DNA of 64,000 nt. It comes from Novosphingobium colocasiae. Its GTDB lineage: Bacteria > Pseudomonadota > Alphaproteobacteria > Sphingomonadales > Sphingomonadaceae. The DNA lies in assembly GCF_014652555.1 (NCBI RefSeq), contig NZ_BMZA01000004.1:117643-181642 (forward strand). The letters run 5' to 3'. The position numbers and the translations under genes were made by a program. Under the pieces are notes generated by a model. The model did no database searches and was not told where the DNA came from. It saw only the letters and a list, made by a program, of their open reading frames with translations. Below are positions 33,934-43,044 of this stretch, one piece after another (within the stretch, counting starts at the first letter, position 1; each line of letters starts with the position of its first letter).

Positions 33934-36216
33934 CTATTCGGCAGCGGGTTTGACGAAACTGTCGATCACGCGCTTTCGGCCCGACGTTTCGAAGTCGATT
34001 TCCAGCTTGTTGCCTTCCTGCGCCGCCACCGTGCCGTAACCGAATTTCTCGTGAAACACCCGCGCGCCGATTTCGATATCGGTGCGCGGCTTGGCGGCGA
34101 AGCTGGCGGCGCTGCGGGTCGTCTCGGCGATGCGGCGCGGCGCGGTGTCGAATTCGCGGGCGGCGGCGCGCTGCCAGCCGGGGCCGCGCGTGACGGTCCG
34201 CGCCGGTTGCGCACGTGCCACTTCGGCAAACGGATCGGCATGTTCGGTCCACTGCGCGCGCCACAGCGAAGCGCCACCTGACAGCGTGGTCTCGTTATCG
34301 ACATGATCGCCCGGCAGTTCGGCGATGAAGCGCGAGGGGATCGAACTGGTCCACTGGCCATAGATGCGCCGGTTGGCGGCATGGAGGATGGTGCAGCGCC
34401 GCCGCGCGCGGGTGATCGCGACATAGGCGAGCCGGCGCTCTTCCTCCAGGCTGGCAAGCCCGCCTTCATCCAGCGCACGCTGCGACGGAAACACGCCTTC
34501 CTCCCAGCCCGGCAGGAACACGTGATCGAATTCCAGCCCCTTGGCGGCGTGCATGGTCATGATGGTGACCTTTTCCTCGTCCGCCGCCGCTTCGTTGTCC
34601 ATCACCAGGCTGACATGTTCGAGGAAATCGCCGAGGCTTTCGTATTCCTCCATGGCGCGGGCGAGTTCAGACAGGTTTTCGAGCCGCCCGGACGCCTCTG
34701 CGGTGCGTTCGGCCTGCAGCGCTTCGGTATAGCCGCTCTCGTCCATGACGGTGCGGATCAGGTCGGCGGGGTTCTGTGTCTTCGCCAGATCGCGCCACCG
34801 CGCGACATCGCGCATGAAGGCCAGGAACGTGTTGCGGGCGCGGGCGGGCAGTTCGTCGGTATCGACGATTTCCAGCGCCGCTGCCGCCAGCGGTATGCCG
34901 CGCCGCCGCGCCAGCAGGTGCAGCTTTTCCAGCGCTTTCGCGCCCAGCCCGCGCTTGGGGGCGTTGTATATGCGCTCGAACGCCAGATCGTCGGCGGGCT
35001 GGGCGATCAGGCGCAGATAGGCCAGCGCATCGCGGATTTCCGCGCGTTCGTAGAACCGGAAACCGCCGACGATGCGATAGTTGAGGCCGATCGAGATGAA
35101 GCGGTCTTCGAACTCGCGCGTTTGGTACTGGGCGCGCACCAGGATCGCGACCTGATTGAGCGCGGCACCTTCGCGTTCCAGCCGCTCGATATCGTCGCCC
35201 ACACGGCGCGCTTCCTCGGGGCCATCCCACACCCCGATCACCCGCACCCGGTCGCCGGCGTGGCGATCGGTCCACAAGGTCTTGCCGAGCCGCTGGGTAT
35301 TGGCGTCGATCAGGCCCGATGCGGCGGCCAGGATCTGCGGGGTGGAGCGATAGTTCTGCTCCAGCCGGATCACCCGCGCGCCGGGAAAGTCCTTTTCGAA
35401 CCGCAGGATGTTGGCAACCTCAGCCCCGCGCCAGGAATAGATCGACTGATCGTCATCACCCACCACGCAGATGTTCTTGCGGCTTTGCGCCAGCAGCCGC
35501 AGCCAGAAATACTGGACCTGGTTGGTGTCCTGATATTCGTCCACCATCACGTACTTGAAGCGCTGCTGGTACTGCGCCAGCACTTCGGGATGGCCGCGCA
35601 GGATGGTCAGCATGTGCAGCAGCAGATCGCCGAAATCGCAGGCGTTCAGGGTTTTCAATCGATCCTGATAGAGCTGGTAGAACGCGCGGCCCTTGCCATT
35701 GGCATAGGCCTCGTTCTCCCCAGCATCGAGCTGGTCAGGGAGAAGGCCCCGGTTCTTCCAGCGATCGATGCAGCCGGCAAGCTGGCGTGCCGGCCAGCGC
35801 TTTTCGTCCAGCCCTTCGGCCACGATAAGCTGCTTGAGCAGGCGAAGCTGATCGTCGGTATCGATGATCGTGTAATTGGCCTGCAGGCCCACGAGTTCGG
35901 CGTGACGGCGCAGCATCTTGGCGGCGATGGCGTGGAAGGTGCCGAGCCACGGCATCCCTTCGACCGCCGGGCCGATCAGATGGCCGACCCGTTCGCGCAT
36001 TTCGCGCGCGGCGCGGTTGGTGAAAGTGACGCACAGGATCTCGCTTGGCCAGGCCAGCCGCGCGCGCACCAGATGGGCGAGCCGGCGGGTCAGCGCGGCG
36101 GTCTTGCCGGTGCCGGCACCCGCCAACATCAGCACCGGCCCTTCGGTGGTCAGCACCGCCTCGCGCTGGGGCGGGTTCAGGCCGTCAAGCAGCGGATCGC
36201 CCGGCGGGCCGTCCAT
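33934..36216 (-). CDS. uvrD: UvrD/PcrA-type superfamily 1 DNA helicase
   Basis: 760-residue 3'-to-5' helicase for nucleotide excision and mismatch repair and replication-fork clearance. Walker A is AGAGTGKT with Lys38, motif II DEYQDTN is near residue 240, motif III GDDDQSIYSWRGA and motif VI VAITRARRR follow. The C-terminal ~60 residues include a Tudor-like segment (HEKFGYGTVAAQEGNKLEIDF), as in PcrA/UvrD. The start is uncertain: ATG at 36216 begins MDGPPGDPLLDGLNPPQREAV, while an in-frame GTG at 36249 would add 11 residues; neither has a clear ribosome binding site. Confidence 0.93.
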   Translation of the reverse strand: MDGPPGDPLLDGLNPPQREAVLTTEGPVLMLAGAGTGKTAALTRRLAHLVRARLAWPSEILCVTFTNRAAREMRERVGHLIGPAVEGMPWLGTFHAIAAKMLRRHAELVGLQANYTIIDTDDQLRLLKQLIVAEGLDEKRWPARQLAGCIDRWKNRGLLPDQLDAGENEAYANGKGRAFYQLYQDRLKTLNACDFGDLLLHMLTILRGHPEVLAQYQQRFKYVMVDEYQDTNQVQYFWLRLLAQSRKNICVVGDDDQSIYSWRGAEVANILRFEKDFPGARVIRLEQNYRSTPQILAAASGLIDANTQRLGKTLWTDRHAGDRVRVIGVWDGPEEARRVGDDIERLEREGAALNQVAILVRAQYQTREFEDRFISIGLNYRIVGGFRFYERAEIRDALAYLRLIAQPADDLAFERIYNAPKRGLGAKALEKLHLLARRRGIPLAAAALEIVDTDELPARARNTFLAFMRDVARWRDLAKTQNPADLIRTVMDESGYTEALQAERTAEASGRLENLSELARAMEEYESLGDFLEHVSLVMDNEAAADEEKVTIMTMHAAKGLEFDHVFLPGWEEGVFPSQRALDEGGLASLEEERRLAYVAITRARRRCTILHAANRRIYGQWTSSIPSRFIAELPGDHVDNETTLSGGASLWRAQWTEHADPFAEVARAQPARTVTRGPGWQRAAAREFDTAPRRIAETTRSAASFAAKPRTDIEIGARVFHEKFGYGTVAAQEGNKLEIDFETSGRKRVIDSFVKPAAE

Positions 36217-36363
36217 CGCGGTGGGGAGGGGGGCTTGCGGGGTGTTCACCCGCGAACAACTAGGGAACGGATTAACCCGGCGCAAGGCCGCTTCGTCGCA
36301 GCAGCGGAACAATTCCCCCTGCCGCTCGTCGCATTTCCAAGATAATCGCAATGGAGAGTTACG

Positions 36364-36990
36364 ATGCGCAACACTATTCTGAAAGGGTGGAGCCTGAAAG
36401 GGGCGAGCGCTCTGGTGCTGGCCGGACTTTCGGCTTCCGTTTCCGCGCCGATCCTCGCGCAGGAAACCATGACGCCGCCGCCTGCTACCGCCCCGGCAAC
36501 CGATCCCGCCGCCCCTGCGGCCGGGCTGACGCCCGAACAGCAGGCGGTTTACGATACCTGGCCGGCCGACAAGAAGGCCGATTACGCAACCTGGCCTCAG
36601 GCGTACAAGGACTACTACTGGAGCCTCAAGACCGAACAGCAGACTGGCTACTGGGCGCTGACGGCCGACCAGCGCGGGCAGGTCTACAAGATGACCCCGG
36701 AACAGCGCGAAACCGCGTGGACCTCGATCCTGCAGCAGATGGCGGGTACCACGCCCACTACGCCGCCGGGCCAAGCCAACCCTCCGGGACCGGGCATGCC
36801 GACCACCGGCGTCCCCAACCCGCAAAGCGCCGAGCAGAACGTGCGCCCGGCGATGCCCGCCGACCAGAGCTATCAGGGCGGTCCGTACAAAGGCGCGCTG
36901 ACGCCGCCGCCGGCGGATGCCATGAACAAGGAATATCCGGTCTGCAGCAAGACCGTAAAGGATAGCTGCCGCAATCGCGGCGGCGTCTGA
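36364..36990 (+). CDS. Exported Trp-patterned protein, function unknown
   Basis: 208 residues with a signal peptide cleaved near residue 32 (ASVSAPILAQE). A Pro/Ala-rich linker precedes a repeated helical pattern in which tryptophans recur at residues 66, 77, 86, 97 and 119, in units such as YDTWPADKKADYATWP and TEQQTGYWALTADQR. The C-terminal part is Pro/Gly-rich and ends with two cysteines. Uncharacterised proteins of this type occur in the order. GGAGAG sits six bases before the ATG. It is divergent from uvrD and has its own terminator. Confidence 0.8.
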   Translation: MRNTILKGWSLKGASALVLAGLSASVSAPILAQETMTPPPATAPATDPAAPAAGLTPEQQAVYDTWPADKKADYATWPQAYKDYYWSLKTEQQTGYWALTADQRGQVYKMTPEQRETAWTSILQQMAGTTPTTPPGQANPPGPGMPTTGVPNPQSAEQNVRPAMPADQSYQGGPYKGALTPPPADAMNKEYPVCSKTVKDSCRNRGGV

Positions 36991-37015
36991 TTTCGTCACG
37001 CAAATGCGCGTAAAG

Positions 37016-37047
37016 CAGGGGCATCGGCTTGCCGGTGCCCCTGTTTT
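37016..37047 (+). terminator. Terminator of the Trp-patterned protein gene
   Basis: 12-bp stem from CAGGGGCATCGG pairing with CCGGTGCCCCTG across a 4-base loop, followed by TTTT. It begins 26 bases after the stop. Confidence 0.82.
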
Positions 37048-37086
37048 CGTGAGCGGGCGTAGCCTGAATGAGCGGAGTTTGCGTCT

Positions 37087-37194
37087 CCCCTCCCCGCCGG
37101 GGAGGGGCTGGGGGAGGGGGAGTGATGCCGCAGGCAGCGCGTCAATGCTGGCCAGGTACACCCCCCTCCCAACCTCCCGCCTTAAGGGTGGAGG
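37087..37194. repeat. Family C inverted-repeat doublet, copy 1
   Basis: The left element (37087-37121) is a hairpin CCCCTCCCC/GGGGAGGGG followed by a G-rich tail; the right one (37161-37194) is a related element in the opposite orientation, with about 40 bases between. This paired, inverted layout matches REPIN-type doublets. The same family brackets the DUF559 gene near 42.66-43.08 kb and interrupts trmD near 63.9 kb. Confidence 0.8.
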
Positions 37195-37225
37195 AGCAGG
37201 CGGCGCCATCGAACGTCACTGCGGT

Positions 37226-37816
37226 CTAAGTTGCGGACTGGCGCAACAGGTAGAGTTGAGCCTTGCCCACCGTCCGCTCCGCAGCGATTTCGAAGCCTTT
37301 GACCGCCACGCCCTCATCGCGCATGGTTTCAAGGCTGACCCAGGTCTGCGGGCCGATCCAGCCCAGCCGCGCCAGCTTGTCGATCGCCACCGCGCCCGCG
37401 CCGGAAGCATAGGGCGGGTCCAGCATCACCAGATCAAGCGCCTCGCGCGCCGGGCCCAGCGACAGCGCCGAACTGGCGCGGACGTCGCTGCGGGACTGGG
37501 CCTGCATGTTGGCGATGTTGCGGCGGATGGCGCGGATCGCGGCGGCATCGGAATCGACGAACAGGCAATGCGCGCAGCCGCGCGACAGCGCTTCGAGGCC
37601 AAGCGCGCCCGATCCGGCGAAGAGGTCCGCAGCCTTGAGCCCCTCCAGACTGCCCAGCCGGCTGACCAGCATCGAGAACAGCGTTTCGCGGGTGCGATCC
37701 GATGTCGGCCGCGTGGCTTCGCCTTCGGGGGCGAACAGTCGCCGACCGCGCCATTCTCCGGCGATGATGCGCATGCCGCCGGGCTTTGCACCCGCCTTGC
37801 TCCGTGGGGGCTTCAT
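37226..37816 (-). CDS. rsmD: 16S rRNA (guanine966-N2)-methyltransferase
   Basis: 196-residue methyltransferase of the RsmD family. MRIIAGEWRGR opens the core, the SAM motif DLFAGSGALGLEALSRG is near residue 62, and the catalytic DPPY is near residue 131. The ATG at 37816 overlaps the stop of the pseudouridine synthase gene by four bases (ATGA), which favours it over an ATG at 37774 that begins the core. Both genes modify rRNA and would be co-expressed. Confidence 0.93.
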   Translation of the reverse strand: MKPPRSKAGAKPGGMRIIAGEWRGRRLFAPEGEATRPTSDRTRETLFSMLVSRLGSLEGLKAADLFAGSGALGLEALSRGCAHCLFVDSDAAAIRAIRRNIANMQAQSRSDVRASSALSLGPAREALDLVMLDPPYASGAGAVAIDKLARLGWIGPQTWVSLETMRDEGVAVKGFEIAAERTVGKAQLYLLRQSAT

Positions 37817-38781
37817 GCGTTCCTGCCGCCCAGGCTTTCGCGGAAGCGGACGACCTGCTTGGGTTCGATCTCCACCGCCTGGCCCTTGGGCAGATCGCCC
37901 AGATGGAACGGCCCGTAGCCGACGCGCAGCAGCCGGCTGACTTCGAGGCCGAGGTGTTCGAGCACGCGACGAACCTCGCGGTTCTTGCCTTCGGTCAGCG
38001 TCATCTCGATCCACTGGTTGCGGCCGGTGCGCCGCTCCAGGTTGGCGTCGATCTTGCCGTAGCGGACGCCGTCGATCTCGATCCCCTCGATCAGGTCTTC
38101 GAGTTGCGCCTGGCTAATATCGCCGAAGGCGCGGGCCCGATAGGTGCGCTCCACCCCGGTCGAGGGCAGTTCGAGCTGGCGCTTGAAGCCGCCGTCGTTC
38201 GTCAGCAGCAGCAGCCCTTCGGTGCTGAAATCGAGCCGGCCGACCGGCATCACCCGCCCGGCACCCGCCGGCAGCGCGTTGCGCAGCGCGGTGTAGATCG
38301 TCGGCCGCCCGGCAGGATCGCGCTCTGCGGTGATGAGGCCGGCGGGCTTGTGGAACGCGAACAGCCGGGTCGGCTCGGCCGCCTTCACCGCCACGCCGTC
38401 TACCGACACGCCGGCCAGCGATGTCAGCACGGTGGCCGGCGTCGTCACCACCTCCTCGCCGATCTTCACGCGGCCCTCGGCGATCATGCGCTCCACCTCG
38501 CGGCGGCTGGCGATGCCGGCGCGGGCGAGCAGCTTGGCGATGCGATCGCCTTCGCGGTCCTTGGGTTGCTGCGGCGGGGCCGGTGGCTTGCCGGTCGAGC
38601 GGAACTGGCTGACCGGCGGCCGCTCGGTGCCGCCCTTGCGGGGGCCGGGAGCGGTGCGGCCGGGCCCGCCTTCTGAACGGCGGGAGCCGGGGCGGCCGGA
38701 ATCGGAGCCGGGGCGGCCGGGCCGGCGAGGGCCGCGCGTCGTGCCCCCGGGAGGGCCGCTTTTGCTGGGTGGTCTGGACAT
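37813..38781 (-). CDS. rluB: RluB-type 23S rRNA pseudouridine synthase
   Basis: 322 residues. The first ~75 residues are low complexity, rich in Gly, Pro, Arg and Ser. An S4 RNA-binding domain follows (about 78-125, RIAKLLARAGIASRREVERMI), then the RsuA/RluB/E/F catalytic domain with Asp184 in GRLDFSTEGLLLL. RluB modifies U2605 of 23S rRNA; RluE, RluF or RsuA are close, but the long N-terminal tail and context fit RluB. It is coupled to rsmD by overlap. Confidence 0.85.
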   Translation of the reverse strand: MSRPPSKSGPPGGTTRGPRRPGRPGSDSGRPGSRRSEGGPGRTAPGPRKGGTERPPVSQFRSTGKPPAPPQQPKDREGDRIAKLLARAGIASRREVERMIAEGRVKIGEEVVTTPATVLTSLAGVSVDGVAVKAAEPTRLFAFHKPAGLITAERDPAGRPTIYTALRNALPAGAGRVMPVGRLDFSTEGLLLLTNDGGFKRQLELPSTGVERTYRARAFGDISQAQLEDLIEGIEIDGVRYGKIDANLERRTGRNQWIEMTLTEGKNREVRRVLEHLGLEVSRLLRVGYGPFHLGDLPKGQAVEIEPKQVVRFRESLGGRNA

Positions 38782-38890
38782 GGCTGTGGCCCATACCTGT
38801 TGATCGCCGGTTCATCCAGCCTTCCCATTACGGTGGCGCACGGTAAGTTCCGCGCAACGGCAGCCGCATCGGGCGGTTCAGGGAGTGACA

Positions 38891-40543
38891 ATGGCCGATC
38901 GCAAGACCATCGATGTGCTGCGTTCGGCCTTCACCAATCGCAAGACCGGGGTGATGCTGGTGTTCGGCATGGCATCAGGCCTGCCTTATGCGCTACTTCT
39001 GGGTACGCTCTATGCGTGGCTGGGCGAGACCGGCGTTGATCTGGAAACGATGGGCGTGTTCTCGCTCATCGGGCTTGCCTATGCCTTCAAGTTCCTGTGG
39101 TCGCCGCTGGTGGATCGCGGGCGGGTGCCGTTCCTGTGGCGGCTGGGGCGGCGGCGTTCGTGGCTGGTGCCGATCCAGGCGCTGGTCGGCACGGTGCTGA
39201 TCGTGCTGGCCTCGCTCGATCCGGTGACCTCGCTGGGGATGTTCTCGCTGCTGGCCGGCATCGCCGCGTTCGCCAGCGCCACGCAGGATATCGCGATAGA
39301 CGCCTGGCGCGTCGAAGTGGCGGACGAGGATGCGCCGCTCGAACTGCTCTCCTCGATCTACCAGTTGGGCTATCGGCTGGCGGCACTGGCCGGTGGCGCG
39401 CTGGCGCTGATCATGGCGGCGCGGATCGGCTGGCCGCTGGTCTATGGTCTGTTCGGCGGCTTCATGTACCTCGCCATGGCTGCAAGCTGGTTCGCGCCCG
39501 ACACGGCGGCCGACGAACCGCTGGCCGGGACCGACGATACACCCGGCCACGGCCTCGCCCGCAGCGTGCGGCTTACGGTGCTGGCCTTGGTCGGCGCGCT
39601 GTGGGGCTGGGCGCTGGTGACGGTGCTGGTGTTCATGGTCCGCTCGCTGGGCAGCGATGCGGCTGCGCGCCCCGATGCCACGGCGTTCATCAAGCTCTAC
39701 GGGCCGCTGATCGTCATCGCCACCGTGGTGGTGCCGGCGGTGCTGGCGGGCATCCTTGACGGATGGCGGAGGACCGGGCGCTATCCGCCGGCACCGGGCG
39801 ATGCGGCGGCGCGTGGTTTCCTCGATCACGCTTACGATGCGCTGATCGATCCGCTGTCCGAACTCGTCAGCCGGCTGGGCTGGGCGGCGATCCTGGTCCT
39901 GGCGATCGTCCTGACGTACCGGTTGACCGATTCGATCTGGGGTCCGTTCGCGCTGCCGTTCTACCTGCAGGAACTGCACTACACGAACGACGAGGTGGCG
40001 ATCGCCTCCAAGTTCTTCGGCGTCGGCATGACGATGGGCGGGATCGCGCTGGCAGCGCTGCTGTTCGCATGGCTTGGCCGCATGCCCACCGTGATCCTCG
40101 GCGCGGTGCTCGCCGCCGCTTCGAACCTGCTTTACGCCGATCTGGCGCAAGGCGGCGCCGGGCTCGATGCCTTCGGGCGGCTGTCGGGCTTCACCTGGGC
40201 GGTGGGCCAGTTCGGTGCCGATCCCCGGCTGGCGCGCCTGCTGCTGGCCATCGCCGGAGAGAACCTCGCGGGCGGCATCGCCGGGGCGGCGTTCGTGGCC
40301 TATCTGTCCGGCATCACCGCCAAGAGCCACGCGGCGGTGCAATACGCGCTGCTGTCCTCGCTGACGGTGCTGGTCGGCTCGCTCGGCCGCGCGGCTCTGG
40401 GCCAGATGATCGAGGAGGGCGGCTATGCGCGGGTGTTCTATACCACTGCCGCGCTGGGGCTTGTCGCCGTGGTGCTGTGCGTGATCGAGGCGATGCGCCA
40501 GGCACGCGCGGGCCGCCGGACGGCGGAGGCTTCAGTCGGGTAG
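38891..40543 (+). CDS. AmpG-like muropeptide transporter (MFS)
   Basis: 550-residue membrane protein of the AmpG family of the major facilitator superfamily, with about 12-14 predicted membrane segments. Hallmarks are GMASGLPYALLLGTLYAWL at the start, KFLWSPLVDR in the first loop and ASATQDIAIDAWR, all seen in AmpG permeases that import anhydromuropeptides for cell-wall recycling. ATG at 38891 has GGGAG just upstream; a GTG six bases earlier is less likely. It is convergent with folC, overlapping it by 12 bases. Confidence 0.88.
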   Translation: MADRKTIDVLRSAFTNRKTGVMLVFGMASGLPYALLLGTLYAWLGETGVDLETMGVFSLIGLAYAFKFLWSPLVDRGRVPFLWRLGRRRSWLVPIQALVGTVLIVLASLDPVTSLGMFSLLAGIAAFASATQDIAIDAWRVEVADEDAPLELLSSIYQLGYRLAALAGGALALIMAARIGWPLVYGLFGGFMYLAMAASWFAPDTAADEPLAGTDDTPGHGLARSVRLTVLALVGALWGWALVTVLVFMVRSLGSDAAARPDATAFIKLYGPLIVIATVVVPAVLAGILDGWRRTGRYPPAPGDAAARGFLDHAYDALIDPLSELVSRLGWAAILVLAIVLTYRLTDSIWGPFALPFYLQELHYTNDEVAIASKFFGVGMTMGGIALAALLFAWLGRMPTVILGAVLAAASNLLYADLAQGGAGLDAFGRLSGFTWAVGQFGADPRLARLLLAIAGENLAGGIAGAAFVAYLSGITAKSHAAVQYALLSSLTVLVGSLGRAALGQMIEEGGYARVFYTTAALGLVAVVLCVIEAMRQARAGRRTAEASVG

Positions 40544-41866
40544 CTGCCCGTTGGCCGCCAGCACCGTCCCGGCCAGATAGAGCGATCCCGCGATCAGCAC
40601 CGTGTCTCCGGGTGCCACGGACAACTCGCGCAGAGCCGTCTCCACATCGTCCGCTTCATCCGCCTGCGGGAACAGCGCGCGGAATGCGCTGGCCGCGTGG
40701 TATTCGTGGCCGGGCACCGGCACCACCGTCACGCTGGCCAGATGGCGGCGCAGCGGCGCGATCAGCGCCTCCGGGTGCTTGTTCGCCAGCATGCCGATCA
40801 CGAGATGGATCGGTGCGGAACTGCCGGCAAAGTGAACGCCCAGCGCCGCACCCGCATCGGGGTTGTGGCCACCATCGAGCCAGCATGGCGTAGCGGGCGG
40901 AAGCAGCCGCGTGACCGGACCATCGGCGAGCCGCTGCAGCCGGGCCGGCCAGTTGGCCCGGCCCATCGCGGCCGCCAGCGCCTCGTCAGCGATCGGCAGC
41001 GCATCCTGATGGCGCAGCATGGCGATCGCCAGCGCGGCGTTCGCGGTCTGGTGCGCCCCGGCCAGTGCGGGAAGCGGCAGGGCAAGATCGCCGTGATGAT
41101 CGCGATACAGCAGGCCGCCGTCCTGCGCACGGATTGACCAGTCGCGCCCCTGGCGGAACACCGGGGCGATCACCCGCTCGGCCTGCTCCTCGACAGCGTC
41201 AACAGCATCCTGTCCGTAGGCCAGCGTCACCAGCGGCACTCCCGGCTTGGCGATCCCGGCCTTTTCGAACGCGATCCGCGCCAGCGGCTCGGCAGGAACA
41301 CCGGCTTCGGGGGCGAGCAGGAACGCTTCGTGGTCGATGCCGAGCGAGGCGATCCCGCACGCGGCGGGGGCTTCCAGCACATTGGTGGCGTCCAGCCGCC
41401 CGCCCAGGCCGACCTCGATGACGCAGGCATCGGCAGGGACGCGCGAAAAGGCGAGGAACGCCGCCGCCGTCGCCACCTCGAAAAAACTGACCGCGATCGC
41501 GCCGGCCTCGGCCTCGTCCAGCACTTCGGCCAGCAGCTCTGCCAGCAGATCGTCGGATATCAGCGCGCCCGAGACCCGGATGCGTTCGTTGAAGCGGACC
41601 AGATGCGGGCTGGTGAAGACGTGGACCCGGTGGTCTGCCGCCTCCAGCGCCGCGCGCAGGAAGGCACATGTCGACCCCTTGCCGTTAGTCCCCGCCACAT
41701 GGAAAACCGGCGGCAGCGAGCGCTGCGGGTTGCCCAGCCGGTCCAGCAGTTCGCGGACCGGTTCGAGGCCGATCCGGCCCTGCGGCAGCGACAGCGCGGC
41801 CAGCCGGTCAAGTTGCGCCTGAACCTCGGGGTTATCGGAAACCGCGAAGTCGGCCGGGCGCGCCAT
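40532..41866 (-). CDS. folC: Bifunctional folylpolyglutamate synthase / dihydrofolate synthase
   Basis: 444-residue Mur-ligase-related enzyme that joins glutamate to dihydropteroate and folates. The P-loop is FHVAGTNGKGST near residue 56, with HTSPHLVRFNERIR-type sequence (FTSPHLVRFNERIRV) and EVGLGGRLDATNV following. It lies three bases after trpA. In many alphaproteobacteria accD lies between trpA and folC, but it is absent here. Its end overlaps ampG. Confidence 0.95.
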   Translation of the reverse strand: MARPADFAVSDNPEVQAQLDRLAALSLPQGRIGLEPVRELLDRLGNPQRSLPPVFHVAGTNGKGSTCAFLRAALEAADHRVHVFTSPHLVRFNERIRVSGALISDDLLAELLAEVLDEAEAGAIAVSFFEVATAAAFLAFSRVPADACVIEVGLGGRLDATNVLEAPAACGIASLGIDHEAFLLAPEAGVPAEPLARIAFEKAGIAKPGVPLVTLAYGQDAVDAVEEQAERVIAPVFRQGRDWSIRAQDGGLLYRDHHGDLALPLPALAGAHQTANAALAIAMLRHQDALPIADEALAAAMGRANWPARLQRLADGPVTRLLPPATPCWLDGGHNPDAGAALGVHFAGSSAPIHLVIGMLANKHPEALIAPLRRHLASVTVVPVPGHEYHAASAFRALFPQADEADDVETALRELSVAPGDTVLIAGSLYLAGTVLAANGQLPD

Positions 41867-41869
41867 GGC

Positions 41870-42652
41870 TCAGACCCGGCGCGCCGCATGGACGGCTTGC
41901 GCCAGCGCTGCGGTCAGTTCGCGGAGCGGGCCGGGGGCATCGTCGCCATGCTGCTTGACCAGATCGACCAGCGCCGATCCGACTACCACCCCATCGGCAA
42001 CCGCAGCGATCGCGGCGGCCTGTTCGGGCGTGCGCACGCCGAAGCCGACTGCGACCGGGATGGAGCTGGCGGCCTTGAGCTTGCCCACCATCTCTTCGAT
42101 CGAAGCCTGGGCAGCCTGTTGCGTGCCGGTGATCCCGGCGACCGAGACGTAGTAGAGGAACCCGGACGATCCTTCGAGCACGGCCGGCAGCCGCGCCGCA
42201 TCGGTGGTGGGCGTGGCCAGGCGGATCAGCGAAACGCCCGCCGCGCGCAGCGCCGGGCCCAGCTCCGCGTCTTCCTCGGGCGGGATATCGACGCAGATGA
42301 CGCCATCGACGCCGGCCTTGGCGCACTCATCCCCGAACCACTCCGTCCCGCGCGCGACCATCGAATTGGCGTAGCCCATCAGCACCAGCGGGGTTTCGGG
42401 ATGGCGGGCGCGGAATTCACGCGCCATGCGGAAGATATCGGCCGTGCGGGTGCCCTTGGCCAGGCTACGCAGGTTCGCCTCCTGGATCGCCGGGCCATCG
42501 GCCATCGGATCGGTGAAGGGCATGCCGAGCTCGATCACATCCGCGCCGGCCTCGACCAGCGCGTCGAGATTCGCCGCGGTATCGCCATCGCCGGCGGTGA
42601 TGAAACAGACGAGCGCGGGGCCTTTGGCGAAGGCTGTTTCGAAGCGGCTCAT
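41870..42652 (-). CDS. trpA: Tryptophan synthase alpha chain
   Basis: 260-residue TIM barrel that splits indole-3-glycerol phosphate, passing indole to TrpB. The catalytic residues are Glu41 and Asp52 in VIELGMPFTDPMADG. Its ATG overlaps the stop codon of the DUF559 gene by four bases, which is unusual because trpA normally follows trpB directly. folC begins three bases later. Confidence 0.97.
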   Translation of the reverse strand: MSRFETAFAKGPALVCFITAGDGDTAANLDALVEAGADVIELGMPFTDPMADGPAIQEANLRSLAKGTRTADIFRMAREFRARHPETPLVLMGYANSMVARGTEWFGDECAKAGVDGVICVDIPPEEDAELGPALRAAGVSLIRLATPTTDAARLPAVLEGSSGFLYYVSVAGITGTQQAAQASIEEMVGKLKAASSIPVAVGFGVRTPEQAAAIAAVADGVVVGSALVDLVKQHGDDAPGPLRELTAALAQAVHAARRV

Positions 42653-43041
42653 ATGGCCCTCTCCCCTTCAGGGGAGAGGGTTGGGAGAGGGGACTTCCCC
42701 GCCATCTCCAGAGCTTGCGAAAGCGCGATCATCACACCATCCATATTGGTCATCACGTCCAGGTTCGTGAACCGGATCACGTGGTATCCGCGTTCGTTCA
42801 GATAGCGTGTCCGTTCGGCATCGCGCCGATCGTCCACGTCGTGGGTCTGGCCGTCGATTTCGATGACGAGCCTTGGATCGTTCGCCGCGAAATCGGCGAT
42901 GTAGGGCCCGATCACCTTCTGTCGACGAAACTTCACGCCGTTCAATCGTTGTGCCCGGACTTTCAGCCATATCCGGGTTTCGGGTTCGGTCATTTCCCGA
43001 CGCATCGCCTTGGCATAAATGGTCAGCCTAGCGTCGCGCAT
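42649..43041 (-). CDS. DUF559 endonuclease-like protein inserted between trpB and trpA
   Basis: 130 residues of the DUF559 family, related to very-short-patch repair endonucleases. The likely nuclease core is seen as IADFAANDPRLVIEIDGQTHD, with Asp50, Glu61 and Asp63 as candidate metal ligands. The family's function is not established. Residues about 117-129 (SPLPTLSPEGERA) are encoded by a copy of the family C repeat, and a second inverted copy lies just before the start codon. The gene's stop overlaps the trpA start (ATGA). The start at 43041 is taken because the upstream frame is the repeat itself. An inserted element within the trp operon is the best reading. Confidence 0.85.
   Translation of the reverse strand: MRDARLTIYAKAMRREMTEPETRIWLKVRAQRLNGVKFRRQKVIGPYIADFAANDPRLVIEIDGQTHDVDDRRDAERTRYLNERGYHVIRFTNLDVMTNMDGVMIALSQALEMAGKSPLPTLSPEGERAI
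42657..42692. repeat. Family C repeat, inside the 3' end of the DUF559 gene
   Basis: 36 bp: hairpin CCCTCTCCCC-TTCA-GGGGAGAGGG plus tail TTGGGAGAGGGG. It encodes the C-terminus of the DUF559 protein. It matches the copy at 43045-43080 in inverted orientation except for one loop base. Confidence 0.92.
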
Positions 43042-43044
43042 ATG

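Noticed and set aside
34303..36345. Plus-strand open frame of 680 codons
   Set aside because: Antisense to the UvrD helicase over its whole length; no signal or motif of its own.
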